From positions 18,844,848-18,908,847 of the forward strand of contig NC_045141.1 of the NCBI RefSeq assembly GCF_008831285.2: a stretch of DNA of 64,000 nucleotides. The letters are read 5' to 3'. A model generated the notes under the pieces. The model was not told the DNA's origin and searched no databases. It saw only the letters and a list, made by a program, of their open reading frames with translations. Shown piece by piece: positions 12,170-24,336 of the stretch (positions are counted from its first letter, which is position 1; each line of letters begins with the position of its first letter). A program made the position numbers and the translations under genes. This DNA is from Nymphaea colorata. Its lineage: Eukaryota; Streptophyta; Magnoliopsida; Nymphaeales; Nymphaeaceae.

Positions 12170-12770
12170 AAAAGGCAATAAGGTGAGGCGAGAGGTTAAT
12201 TGAAACATAAGCTTTATGGACAAATTTGTGAATTATATAATATCTATAAAAATACTAACAAAACTGAAAAAAATGACTACAATACGAAGCATATCAATAA
12301 AGAACAATACACTACATATACAAACCACAATAATTTGTAAATCCAAAGACACAATGTCCTAACTTAATCAGTACAGCAAATGCTTGTGTAATTGGCCCAT
12401 AGCACTACCTATCCTAAAGAGTCAAAATGTTCTAATGAACTATTCAAACAGACAAAATCATAAGTTGTGCACTACCAACATTGTCAAACAAATAACCAAA
12501 ACTAGTTAAACCAATATTCAGAAGATAAAATCAACTAAGCATATTGAAATGTCTATATGTACAAAAATGACAAAAAGTAACAAATTTATGCAATTACATG
12601 AGATTTAACAAAGTTCAAATGTCTTTTGAAAGCAATTGGTCAATTGTATCTTCATCATTGGCATCTTCTTTAATAAAGAACAGCTCCTCTTCATTTGAGT
12701 CATTCATATATTGGATAGGCCTCTAGGCTTTACTTGCCTTCAAGCACGTTACAGTTCTCCTCAACATTTA
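12170..12770 (-). pseudogene. hAT transposase C-terminal remnant
   Basis: On the minus strand at about 12735-12625 a frame reads through an acidic tail (MNDSNEEELFFIKEDANDE, then DTIDQLLSKDI and a stop). This style of tail follows the dimerisation domain in plant hAT transposases. The sequence beyond (12620 down to about 12170) would be its 3' non-coding end, closing in aaggcaataaggtgaggcga. No upstream catalytic region is recognisable. Assignment is inferred from composition, not from a conserved motif. Confidence 0.3.
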
Positions 12771-13388
12771 GAATGAAATAAAAAAATCAAAAACCAACCT
12801 AATCTTTGCAAATCTTTGATATAATCATTCTAGCATAAACTTAATTTCTCCCTCTCTCTCGTTTTATAATAGGCAACTGAAGTATTTGGCTTCTCGCAAT
12901 TGAGCTGTCATTAATGGACTCCCCCATCTTATCCCTTTCTTGCTATATCGAATACCATTTTCTTTTGTCGAAATGCATCATTTAGTCTACACTTTGCTCC
13001 TTGTCCTGATCTAAAAAATTAACACAAACAGCATGACTCTGAAATATTTAGATCTACACCTTTCATAACAACCAGCATATATGAACATGATAAGCATAAG
13101 TTGATCAGCTCATGTTTTACATAGTCAAATGCATTCAACATTAGTAGAGCATGTGGGTCATGAGATTGTGACGTGCAAACATATGAATAAAATTCAAAAG
13201 TCCTTAATGTGAGCGCAAGAATAATTAAGAACATCTGATGAAGAGTAGCATGAACCCTTAATGTGAGTGCAAGAATGACACGCACGCCTGAGAAAGAAAT
13301 GGACAGTTCTAACTTCTAAACTTTGCAAGTCCCAGCACCGGCTATCTCCACACATACAGAGCAAGAACAAGAGAGAGGGCAGTCAGTC
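12771..13388. other. Intergenic, no recognised gene
   Basis: AT-rich. Two short similar phrases 'cttaatgtgag(c/t)gcaagaat' occur at about 13204 and 13257. The small open frames are unsupported. Confidence 0.4.
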
Positions 13389-13942
13389 ATATTATACCTA
13401 AAAAACGCACTGAATTCAACTGAGCTTAACCCTACTGGTGCCAGTATCAGCATGAGTATGTCAATGATTTAGACACACCCCAATAATTGATTGGGTTCTG
13501 AATTCGTGAATTCAAGTAGTTGGATTTATTGGGAAGAATCACATTTAATTAGTAATAAGATGCAAATATGGTATAAAAATTTTCTCAGCAAATCTGTTAT
13601 TTAAATATCTAATTTTTTAACATCAAAATCTAATGTACAGGTAGAAATTCAAATATGTACCTATTTTTTTGTTATTTACATACGAATTCCATTCCAAATC
13701 AAATTAAGCAATATTTGAATGGCCAAATATGGTTACAGCAAGATCAAATTCAAAGATGATCAGAGAGATCTCTTGTTTGCCCAACGATGTGGTCTGTGGC
13801 TCATAAACATCAGTCTACAACCTATTTTTTTTCTCAGCTAGAGTTATTTGAATCGCATTAATACAAAGCAGCTAAATCTACCAACTAGCCTGTTTGCATT
13901 ATTCATCTTTCACATCAATTCCACGGTGTCTGAACATGTGCA
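13389..13942. repeat. Long direct repeat, right copy (partner at 7227)
   Basis: See the copy at 7227-7812. Immediately after this copy, 13949-14210 resembles the 3' flank of SDR copy 2 (gaacaactttatga, tataaaatgcta and a following ttgtgggtaac word), tying the repeat to the dehydrogenase locus. Confidence 0.7.
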
Positions 13943-13948
13943 GCAAGT

Positions 13949-14700
13949 GAACAACTTTATGAAATATAAAATGCTAGCTTTCCACGTTGCTCAATGCTAA
14001 TATTGAATCTTAAGCGCTTCCCAAGGAAAACATCAATCTTATGACAATTAACATAAAAAAGAAAGAGCAGCTTTGTGAATTGCTATAGAGTATGACAAAT
14101 GTTTCCATCAGATCACAGATGAACCTCAAATCTTGTTTTTTCCTTTGTGGGTAACCTGAGTTTAGGCAGAGTTTGCTAGAAGGTATCTTATCAAGTGCTG
14201 CGTTTGCTTTTTTTTTTTTTTTTTTCTAAGCAGAGTTTAAGGGCAATTCTTGGAGTTTTTCCAAAGTTTATATTCAGATAAGAGCCACCCTTCTATGATT
14301 TTTTCGAGCAAGCTGATGTAAAGGCAATATTTACCATATAGGGCCCCTGCCAATATGATGCACAGCCAATATATATCGGTCCATTGCCAATATGATACAG
14401 GGCCAATGCATGTGTACATTTTCTTTAAAATCAATTTAAAGTAAGTTTTAAGTTTCCAAAATTCTAAAGAATGAGGCAATATTTATATATGCCATACCAG
14501 TGATCAAACTGTTGATACCGATGTATACAACAATGCTTGTTACCCGAATGAAAATGCAATGGACATGGCTATGTTCTTGGGAGGCCAATGTCAGCATCGG
14601 TGGGTCAATGCTTTGATTGAATTTCACAGTTCAACAAGCAGCAGGTAGTGCCCTCCAATTTGATGTCATTTTGGTGGCTTCTGTTGGCCATTTCGACCAA
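13949..14700. other. SDR-flank-like debris and upstream intergenic sequence
   Basis: The left part (13949-14210) is a copy of sequence found downstream of SDR copy 2 at about 17011. The middle has a poly-T tract (about 14209-14226) and small repeats of gccaatatgat (about 14350-14400). No coding block. Confidence 0.45.
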
Positions 14701-14783
14701 AATTTCTAAACGAATATTAGTTGGAGACTGATTAACTGCATCCACAACCATTGGTTGGATGGGATAGGTGCGCACGTTTTATC

Positions 14784-14790
14784 TATAAAA
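14784..14790 (+). promoter_or_regulatory. TATA box of SDR copy 2
   Basis: tataaaa in the context tctataaaaag, 97 bp upstream of the start codon. This leaves room for a transcription start near 14815 and a 5' UTR of about 70 bases. Confidence 0.65.
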
Positions 14791-14886
14791 AGCCATATGC
14801 ATTTGAACTTGGAGAAGCCAGGAACTTAAGAAGTGCAGAAGCAGCAACAACAGAAGAAGGGTTTCTGTTCCAAGTGATTCGATAGG

Positions 14887-16790
14887 ATGAGCAGCAGCCA
14901 ACTTGCTTCCGTTGCCCAAAGGTTTGTGGTTATTTCTCAGCTTTTCATTAGTTGGTACCTCTTTTTTTTATCCTTTAGTTTGCAACTTATTGTGCTGTTT
15001 CTTTATCTCAACTTTCCTTAACATTGTTCTGTTTTTGTTTTGGGAGGAGTTTTCCTTCTTGTTTGAACTAAAGTAGAGATGGACATGTGAAATTTCTTTT
15101 ATGCTTTTTTCTTTGGCTGGCTTCAAACTTCACAAAATCATGCACCTAGCAAAAAGGGGGCTCCCCTGTTTCCGGGTATTAAGGAGTACTTTGCGTGTAG
15201 ATAGCAGTTTCAGCAGCGTTCCATGTATAGGTCTCTGTTTCACAGTAAAACTATGACTGTCAAAAATCCTATATATGGAAGAAAGTTTGCTCCGAAAGAT
15301 TCTGTCTGTGGATTCAAAAAGGAAAATCCGAAAGTTTCACCAAGAATTCTTTAACTAATATGTTTCTAAACATCGCGGAAAAGGGCACATGATATTTTCA
15401 GCCAAAGAACGACGAATTTTGAAATCTGGTGTTCTAGCTTCTGCGGACACTAACAGGTTTCCTTCAAACATTACAATTTTCTCACAGTAAAATTGTACCT
15501 GTCAAGAATCCAATATATGGAAGAAAGTTGCTCAGAAAAATTCTGTCAATAGATCAAAAAGAAAAAACCGCTTCTTTAAAAAGTTTCACCAAGAATTCTT
15601 GAACTAATGTGTCCCTAAACATTATGGAAAGGGCCTATGATATTTCCAGCCAAGAAAACAGGGATTTTGAGAACCTAGTGTTCTAGCTTCTGCTCACACT
15701 GACAGGTTTCCATCATACATCGCTGCTTTCCTCAAAATTTCAGCCGCTATTAGCCATATGGGTGGCCTCACTGAAGATGGGAGCAAAGAGATCGTCCAAT
15801 AAAGCATGTAAATTGGTTAGAATATGGTTTTGAGTCCTGGTTTTAAATATATAACAAGAAGCTAGCAGAAGAACAATCTAGAGCATAGAAAACACAATGG
15901 CGGCTTCAAAATGCTAATAATGTGGGGATTGTTTCAAAATATTGGAGATATTTATGACTGGAATCTAGGCAACCCCAAACTGATAGACCGAGTTCCGTGT
16001 ATATACTTGAAGGCTAAAAGGGAAAGTAGCACTCATAACCGGCGCAGCTAACGGGATCGGCCTAGCTACAGCCAAGTTGTTCCATCGCCATGGCGCCAAG
16101 GTAGTGATCGCCGATATCCAGGACGAGCTGGGCGAGAAAGCCTACCATGAAATTAGCTCCAATGGCGGTGACGGTGCGATGTACGTCCATTGTGATGTCA
16201 CCAGTGAAGAAGACGTAGCCGGTGCCGTTGATGGCACTGTTGCCAAGTACGGCAAGCTCGATATCATGTACAACAACGCCGGCTACACCGGTCCGTCGAA
16301 CCCAAACGTGCCGGAGATTGACAAGACCCTATTCGAGAAGCTCTTGAGCGTCCACGTAGTTGGTGGCTTCCTTGGAGCCAAGCATGCCGCAAGGGTCATG
16401 ATTCCGGCGAGGCAGGGCAGCATAATCTTCACGGCAAGCGTGTGTTCCGTCTTAGGTGGCCTTGGCCTTCCGGCGTACTGCGCATCAAAGCATGCGATTG
16501 CGGGCTTGTGTAAGAGCATGGCCGTAGATCTTGGGCAGTTTGGGATCAGAGTCAATTGCATATCACCATATGCTGTGTTCACTCCTCTTATATCTGGATT
16601 CACAAATATGAATGAATCTGAGTTCTACAATGAAGCAAGCAAGCATGCCTTCCTGAAAGGGGTGAATCTTAAGCCGGAGGACGTAGCTGCAGCCGCACTG
16701 TACTTTGCAAGTGATGACTCCAAGTACACAAGTGGTCACAACCTTGTTCTGGATGCAGGTTTCACCATTGGTTTGAGAGGCAATTATTGA
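14887..16790 (+). CDS. Short-chain dehydrogenase/reductase, SDR110C-like (copy 2, altered tetrad)
   Basis: Exon 1 is 14887-14921 (35 bp) and exon 2 is 16013-16790, with a 1091-bp GT-AG intron; the product is 270 aa. The start is fixed by the small first exon (MSSSQLASVAQ), whose split Arg codon joins LKGKVALITGAANGIG in frame. The gene is a close paralogue of the minus-strand gene at 0.7-2.1 kb, with the same intron position and phase. Motifs: TGAANGIG 21-28, Asp46, NNAG 99-102, Ser154, Tyr167, Lys171. The fourth tetrad member, Asn126 in copy 1 and in most classical SDRs, is His here (SVHVVG, codon cac against aac). The usual Gly-Gly near the C-terminus is Ala-Gly. The open frame is undamaged, so the protein may be made but with altered or lost activity. 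Predicted role otherwise as for copy 1, an NAD-dependent cytosolic alcohol dehydrogenase of specialised metabolism; the substrate is unknown. Confidence 0.9.
15238..15720. repeat. Tandem duplication inside the intron of SDR copy 2
   Basis: About 15238-15475 and 15480-15720 share, in order, cacagtaaaa, atatatggaagaaag, agtttcaccaagaattct, 'tgatattttc/cagcca' and gtgttctagcttctgc. Units are about 240 bp. The duplication explains much of why this intron is almost twice as long as its partner in copy 1. Confidence 0.8.
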
Positions 16791-16794
16791 GGAA

Positions 16795-17500
16795 GTGGCC
16801 CTGTGAAAGGATATGGACTGTCATTTTTATTAGAACCCATGGAGAAGCACACAGTGAACAGCACCATCAGCATTGGATGAATAATGATGGATGCTTCAAT
16901 GCTTGTCATCTACCTTCTAGTTCTAGCCAAAGAAATAAATGGAAAGAGAGGAAACAGAAAAATGGTTTACTGTTTAGCTTGCAGAAGATGTTGGCTTCTG
17001 CAAGCACCAGGGAACAACTTTATGATATATAAAATGCTAACTTCGCGTTTTCAATTCAAGGAAGAACCCATGTGAAAAGATAATGGCTAATTTTTATTTG
17101 AACCTATGGCGAAGCACCCAATGAACAACATCATTGGATGAATAATGGCTGATGCCCTCAACTCATTTGGGTACGCAGAACGATGCTTGTTATCTATCTG
17201 TTACCCAAAGAAATAAATGGAATCAGAGAAAAAGGAAAAATAAACAGAAAATGGATTCGAATTCTGGTTTGTAGAAAGCGTTTGGCTTCCGTAAGCACCA
17301 GGCTGCAAGAAATTTTTGATACATAAAATGCTTGATAGCCATTTTGCTCAGAGCTAGTGGACAATCTTAAAGTGCATTTTAATGAAAAAATCGATCTTAC
17401 AACTAACTGCAGAGAGTAGAAACAGTTAATTTTACAATTGCTGTAATGTAAGATGAATGTATCCCTGTGACATGCACGGCACCTCAAATGTTGTTTCTCC
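16795..17500. repeat. Tandemly duplicated 3' flank of SDR copy 2
   Basis: The block at about 16800-17070 is repeated at about 17070-17360: tgtgaaa(g/a)gata, 'attggatgaataatg', 'caaagaaataaatgga', a ttggcttc word and 'taaaatgct' recur in order. A further copy of its right half lies upstream at 13949, and weaker traces at 9969. The first unit probably contains the 3' UTR. Confidence 0.7.
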
Positions 17501-18068
17501 TTTTGTGGTGTGTCGGGCTTTGACCATTGCCTAATAAAACGTGAAATAAAAAATATTTAAAAAAACACAAAAAGCAAACCGTCTTTTCTCATTTTTCCCC
17601 TTCTTTTATTTTTCATGTTCTTTTGTAGTTTTTAGTTACCATTTTTTTTCTTTACATTTTATTTTTAAGATTTTGGCCATCTTTTTTCTTCAATGATTAA
17701 TTGCTTTAAGATTTGTCTAAATTTTTCCCATAGAAAACAGCTTTGTCGTTTTATATCCATACAAAAACTCACTGTTTACGATATTGCTAGGTATAGTTTT
17801 GACAGCATTCTGTATTACTGAACTCTTAGAAGCGCTTGGATGCATACGCCGGCCACCAGAGTTGCTAACTATTGTCTTGCCGCTTTGTCCTCTCTGTTGC
17901 GAGATATCGGTATCACCGCGTTACCCCTGTGATTCTCCTGTCGCGTTGTGGCTGAAGCCTGTCTCCACCTTGCTTTCTCTCCTTCCTTACCTCACCACCC
18001 ACATTAGCTCCCCCTTTTGTGCTCTATTTTTTTTTACTTTTTAAATGCCATAAATGCCAACATGTGAT
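17501..18068. other. Intergenic, no recognised gene
   Basis: T-rich. The 86-codon open frame at 17784-18044 shows no domain, signal peptide pattern or splice context and is not called. Confidence 0.4.
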
Positions 18069-18218
18069 GTTTGTGTTATTAGTTTCTCATTTATTTTATT
18101 TTTTTCTTATTTTTAGTTTTTCTAAAATTTTTAAAAAATAACAATTTTTTTTTCAAGCTCACCATATTATATTCCAGAAAAACCTCGCCATTTAAAACTT
18201 AGACATTTGTGACTATCA
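18069..18218 (+). mobile_element. MITE related to the hAT element end at 47.7 kb
   Basis: The segment from ttgtgttattagtttctc to catttgtgactatca matches 47580-47749 (the right end of the hAT element) over about 150 bp, and in reverse orientation 55754-55893. Shared words are ttagtttctcatttatttta, ttcaagc(t/c), ccatattata, aaaacctcgcc and tttgtgactatca. The left boundary is not clear. Confidence 0.55.
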
Positions 18219-18889
18219 ACTACTAACTCATTAACTGTTAGTGGAGGATCTGGACGGCAAAGTTTTTACAAATATGGTCATTACTTTAGTGTTGCCGATA
18301 TTTGGTTACTTACCGACGTGACAACTCTCTACCGCGGATTTACCACTCTCTTTCCCCCAACCAAAAAACAAAATGCCAGTTTTACGGAAACTTGACTTTG
18401 TGAAAACTAAATACACACTGAAAAAGGAATGTTGAAGGCAAAACGATGTTTCTCCTCCAACAATGCCTTTTTTGGTTTGTTTGGATGGCTATAAAACAGA
18501 GTTCTTAGAAAAATGAGTTTTCCGAAAACACTGTTTATATTAGGGAGTGAAAAAACTACCGCCTCTAGTTGTTCATCTAAAAACCAGTTTTTGTTTGTCC
18601 ACCAAAGAAAAAAAATGCTTTTCAAAACTCATTAAAAAAAATCAGTTTTACAAAACCAAGTTTTCTAAATAAGCATTTTTTTCAATCTGCCATCCAAGCA
18701 CTGCCTGTGTTTTAATATTTTTAAGAAAATTAATTTTGTAACTGTTGTCATCAAACCTAAACCTAACAGGTTTCATGTACCAAACACTCCAACCGCCCTT
18801 TTTTTTTTTGGAGTACTTTTCCATTCCATTCTTACCATTAGAATTGACAGATATTGGATGTTGTGGTGTTGCATAATCACTATGCATAG
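18219..18889. other. Intergenic, no recognised gene
   Basis: A/T-rich, with a cluster of frames on the minus strand that have no family features. Confidence 0.4.
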
Positions 18890-19290
18890 GTAGAGGTGCC
18901 GATCTAATTGTCCTGCCATTTCAACCAGTCAAGCCAACTCGAGTTAAAACTCCATTCGAAGTCCACTCGTGAGTGAGTTTGAATCAAGATATGAACTCAT
19001 TTAGTTTAGGACTTGATTAAACTTGTGATAAGACTTCCTTTTTTATCACAAGTAAAAAATTACCCCGACTGTCTTCTCTTTGAAGCTGGGAACACGCATG
19101 TTTAGCATTCAAAACTGAATGTTTCATTATATGATAAAAATATGTTTTTCTTTTTATACATGACTCAGCTAAGCTCCAGCCAAACCTTGGCTCAAGCTTA
19201 GCTGAGCGAGCTCGATCTCTTTAAGCTCTAGCCGAGTCAAGCTCAAGTTAGCCATCGACTCAAACTCGACTCATGAACAGCCTTACACAT
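18890..19290. repeat. Probable non-autonomous DNA element rich in gagctcga/agctcgac words
   Basis: The right half (19160-19290) is built from gctcaagc, gagctcgatc and gactcaaactcgactcatgaa, ending in a gaacagcc motif that is common at the edge of plant hAT-like MITEs. The left edge near 18890 is uncertain and no clean target duplication was found. Confidence 0.35.
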
Positions 19291-20860
19291 AAACAAGGGA
19301 AACAGAAATAATGAAAACGATGAGTAGAAATTTGAGCCATAGTTTTATCTGATTAACAAATCGGACAAAAAACCAAGGTAGTGGGTCCGGACTGGCCTCA
19401 GTAGGGTTGGTCCCTGTTAATTTTTCGCACTGTTTAGGTTGAAAGCAAGAAGCTTTTTTCTTTTTTTCAAGTTCATGCTGACCTACTTGTACATACTGAA
19501 AAGGTATCTTACTCGTCTTTTTCATAAAGTGCTACAACTTAGACTTTTTAAAGTTATATTCATCAGATAAATTAACTTTCACAGTGACAATGAAGCCCTA
19601 TGTGATCTTCTAGCTTATTTTCAACGTTACTGTTAGTTTAGTGAAAGGTGTAAATGCATGAGTTATGTTTCACCCAAGAGGAGACCTATTTTCGCTCTGT
19701 CCGATCATGAACTATCTCCATTTATAGGGCTATGGAATTCGCCTGAAGTGCTGATTGGAAAACAATCCATTGTCAGATGTTTTGCTTTGAAGAACGTGGC
19801 TCTTCACAGCTTACTGGTAAGTATGATGCGCGAGAAATGATGGTACTTGTAAAAGAGAAAAAGTAGGCATTCCGGTCTCTATTTGTAGAGGAGAAGAAGT
19901 AGACATTAAAGACCTAGCAACTAAGATTCTTTTCCACGTAATTTCACTTAAGAAATGGATTCCAACCTTAATTTTGGTGGTAAGTTTAGCTATCTTTTAT
20001 CCATCTATTATCTATGAGAATAGTACTGACAATATCCGCACCAATATGTTCATAACTATTTACACCTAAGTCACATTGGTACTTCAATGAGATCCTTCAT
20101 AACCATGTTACTGCACCCATATCTAAAATGGCTACTTGAACATATTTAAGTATTTTTCTAGCATGAACTACTTAATTTTACTTGATTTTTTGTTAACTCA
20201 GTTTCCATTCTGGTTTTTAGAGTTATTGTACATTGATACATATAGTTTTTATTTATATCACTTGCTTATTTAAATGTTGCTTTCTAAAGTCATCATGTTT
20301 GTACCCGTATTTCTATACTCATACCCAAATCATACTTGTGCCCGCCCCCTTGCGACTTGATAAAGAAAACAGCATTGATCTATTAGCAATATCTGTAGAC
20401 ATGGTATGTATTTTTTTTGTGGCCAATGAGATAATAAAATATCCAATTATCGTTAACGCTTGGATTCAGTACGTGTAAAATTATGGATATAGTTCTATAT
20501 TTCTGTTATTCGAGTACGATTCCATTACAAAAACAAATTAAACAATCTTTCGGTAGTCAAATATCGGTTATCCATATGCCTTATTCAAAATCTCTAGTTC
20601 ACTGAATAACATGGTCGATGGCACACGTTAGACTACAACCTATTATCTATTTACTTTATAGTTTAAAAAAATAACACAAAAAAATGTTTTTCTTTGTCGA
20701 CCAATATCATTTTGCCAACAAAGCAATACCACATGTACCTGGCTGGTAGGCAACTGGTATTGGTTATGGATGCTGCTCGACTTAGTTGTACCAATGGGCA
20801 AGGCCTAGGTGACATATATTATAGGTCCATCAATCGATGCTTTTCATAGAAATCCACTTC
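19291..20860. other. Intergenic with one exon-like open block
   Basis: At 19658-19818 a plus-strand frame reads MSYVSPKRRPIFALSDHELS and continues 34 residues to a consensus splice donor (ctg followed by gtaagta). No family is recognised and no partner exon was found. The rest is AT-rich, with a weak third copy of the 7.2/13.4-kb repeat at about 20480-20670. Confidence 0.25.
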
Positions 20861-20867
20861 TACGTTG

Positions 20868-21090
20868 GGTGGTCTGGGCAACGGGCCAGGTATCCAAGGA
20901 TCACCTGGCTGGACGAAATTCGATTAATTTTTTATTATTTTTATTTAATAATAATATATAATTTATAATTAAAATATATTTTATATTCAAAAATTTATTT
21001 TATATTTAAAAATATTTTTATTTTAATGACTTCGGGTATCGGGCCAAGCCCAAGCAAAGGTTTCTACCATCTGAGATGCCCAGGTCTACT
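20868..21090. mobile_element. hAT-type GC-ended MITE
   Basis: GC-rich arms (ctgggcaacgggccagg and gggccaagccc...gatgcccaggtc) flank a long A/T core. The ends tctgggca and tgcccagg are roughly inverted. It is of the same style as the elements at 2949 and 58949. No clean target duplication. Confidence 0.5.
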
Positions 21091-23489
21091 TACAATATAT
21101 GTCAGCTAATAAAAATTCATCCCCAAATATGACCTAATAGAAAATTAGAAATCCACCTATGCCTTGTGTAGGCTCCCTTAACATGTCACCTAAATCTCAC
21201 CCGTTTGTACAAATGGGTTAACTGGTACTAAGAACCACCGCCCACCACCAGCAAGATGGTATCTAATCGACAGAAAAAAAAATTGCGTGTTCATTATTTT
21301 AAACTGAAAAAGAAATAGAAAATAAGTTGTAAGACTTCAGCAGCAGCACTCGCAAGCCGATATCTCAACTTCGACTAGAAGCCAGCTGCTCAATTCTGCC
21401 TCTTTTTAGGTAAATATCACCATTTGTTAATAATAAATTTATTTTTATTTCCCACTTACGGCTATTATATTTAACATATTATGAGAACCTTCGTATCCAA
21501 GGTTTCTATTATAACCTTCTTTGGGCAAGGAGTCCCACTTCGCTCTCTAGCAATAGAACTCTCACCTAGTTGCTACTCTTGGATGGCACCTAGTTTCCAC
21601 CTGGCGAGTCGACGATAATTTTGTGGATCTGGCTTCAATTTTACAGTCTGGAAAGAATGTGCTTAGCTGCAGATTAGAGGTCGGATGGCGATTCTTAGTG
21701 CTAATAAGAAATGGAAGAACTGGTTTAATGGAGTTTGGAAATGGCCGCTACTGTAGTCATCAGAGTTGCAATAATTCTGTCATAGCCTTCTTATCTGATT
21801 ATGGCAATCTGATCAGTTAATCTCCAAAGCCGTTGGTGGGTCTCAATTAATGTGCAAACTCTGAAAGGGAGAATCCAAAGTCTAGGATTGTGATGATTCC
21901 GCAAATTATGATCTGCTAAGAAATTCCAGTATTGTTTTGTAATCCTCCCTTCTGGATGTTTTCTTGGAAGTTGTGTTTAGGTTCTAACGAAGGGGAGGGC
22001 CTTCCAGCCCTATTTTTGTGGGGAAATAAAAGGAACCCTAGACAAGTTTTCCGGATCATCAAACAACTTTTGTGTTGATTATGTTCTTACCTTTCCCCTT
22101 TTTCTTTTGGTGGTGGTGCTGCTGCTGTTGCTCCTGTTGGAGCTGCTGCGACGCCCATACGTTTCACCTGTTGAGGTATATAATTAGGAGAGTAGAAGAA
22201 ACTATGAAGGGGAAAAGAAAAAAGTAGAAGCAGAAGAAAGTGAAAGGAAGCTATTAGGCCTAAGACTTTCTCAACTTTGCAAAAAAATTTTGAGGCAAGA
22301 AAACGAAAATGATTCTCCTTCTCCACGATTATATGAAACAAAAGGGAGACTGAACAAAATAATAATGGACACCACAATCTACCAACATTTACAACTCACC
22401 AACTCGTTTTGAAGGTTTCGACCTACCATCCTTCGCTTCCCCATCATGGAAGTCATAAATAATATGACAATATTTTTAGGGGTTTTTGGTTTTCTCTCTT
22501 TCATATTGGCGTAATTTGAGGCTCAGAACTCATTAACCATCCGTTTTTTTTTTTTTTCTTTTTACTTCAGACAGTAGCGGAGGCAGAGTGATGTGGGTCA
22601 TTGCCCACATCAGCCCACAGAAGTTTTTATAGCTACTTCCTTAACTTTTATTTATTTATATTCATGTGTTGCTTAAAGTCTAAAAGTTAAACTACAAGTG
22701 CTCCTTAGCTAGAAATTTCTTGCTCCACACTAGCTTCAAACCTGGGGAGAGAGAGCAATTCGTTTTATGAATAAAACCTAATTATCAATGAGGTGTAAAT
22801 AAAAAAAATTATTCATGATGAAGGTAGAAACCTTCTAACGTTGTTCAGCTGAGCCTTAACGTCCACGGTCCTGCTTATACCCTTTTAGATTTTTTTCCTG
22901 TCTGATATTAGATGCACGTCTCGCTAGAGAATGTGATTGTTAACATTTTACAAATTAAGAGATCGTCTCTCCCAAATGGTGGCTGATCTCAATGAACAGG
23001 AAGAGCATGCCAATCTACACCACTAGGCATATTGGTTACACTTGATTCTACTCGGGTACAAGTTTTGGAAACTCGCCTTCATCCTTGTCATGTTGTGTTG
23101 TTCTTACAAAACCAAGCCTTCCAGCCTTAACTAATCGGACCAGATTTAAGTAGTAGATCTTTCCTTGGATATTGGACTTTGATCTCTTTTTTATAGTTTT
23201 CTTTTTTCTATTGACAAATTAACTTCGTTTCAAATAGCTTATGATTTAGTATTTACATCTAAATGGGTTAAATCAGTTGAATGTTTAATCCATTTAAATG
23301 CAAAAAAACTTTCATTTCTAAGCCTACAGTTATCATCAGCGACAATGCAGTCCAGCCTCCAATTCTAAATTCATAATGCCACATGCAAGCAATAGAACCA
23401 TCAATGTAGATATCATACATATAACTAGGAACCATGTTCACATCTTCAGAATAGAAAAAAAGGAAAGAAAAGGCAATGATGCAAAGTAC
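21091..23489. other. Intergenic, no recognised gene
   Basis: Includes a tggtggtggtgctgctgctg-type triplet stretch at about 22109-22150 and, at about 22566-22740, a copy of the tagcggag/gtgggtcattgcccac repeat. The open frames at 21623-21820 and 22087-22377 have no recognisable features. Confidence 0.4.
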
Positions 23490-24059
23490 TCACTCCATTT
23501 TCAACTGCATCACGGCATCATAGAACTTTCCATTGTAGTTCTATTCCATGCTTGAGGTGATGAGATATTGATCCTGTTTCATTACTCTTTATCTGAAAGA
23601 GGGCTTCCAAGGGCGAGTGCTTTGTGAAATTAACAAGAGGGCTTTGTTCTGACTGACGTGACTTTAAGCAATTTGAACTTGCGATCCTCAAACGAAAAGC
23701 CAGGTCTGCGAGCAAGCCTACCAATGTGGACTACGCGAGCCCAAAAGCGAGGTGAGAATGATGGAAAATCCTTTAGAATTCAATTTTCTGCATTTTGTTC
23801 TCTTACAGATCAAACTAAAGTAGCCACCTTAAGAGACTCAAATAGATACTAAGCCCTCATGGCATCAAACACTTGCAAGTTTCAAACGAACCATAAAAAA
23901 TGGATACACATATAGCAGTTTACAATGTCTATCACTCGCACCTGGTAACAAAAGTGCAGCAGGAAACTATAGTACTTCTACTGCAAAATGATAAAAAACT
24001 CGGCAAGAAACAGAGCAAATATGAATAGTGTAAAAGAGAACGAAGAAGGAGCAGCATAT

Positions 24060-24165
24060 TACTGGCATTGACATGCATATGCAGTATATTTTAGAATGTA
24101 AACAGAATGAAAACACAGACATGCAAATGCAGTCTATTTTAGCATGTAAACAGAATGAAAGCACT
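24060..24165. repeat. Short tandem duplication, two units of about 53 bp
   Basis: The phrase acatgcatatgcagtatatt...gtaaacagaatgaaa is repeated as acatgcaaatgcagtctatt...gtaaacagaatgaaa. Non-coding. Confidence 0.75.
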
Positions 24166-24336
24166 CAGCAATACAAGAACCTCCTGCTGCTTAGAAAGCC
24201 CTACTATCACTAGCATTATATCATGAACATAATAAAATCCAGAAGGGTGAAAAGTTGTTCACAAAACCTAGAAATAAGCTTCAATTGGACCTGCAGAAGC
24301 TCGCTAATTCAGATCCAGAATTTGGGGCACAACATC

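Noticed and set aside
16283-16603. Minus-strand open frame over SDR copy 2
   Set aside because: Antisense shadow of exon 2 of the dehydrogenase gene; no motif of its own.
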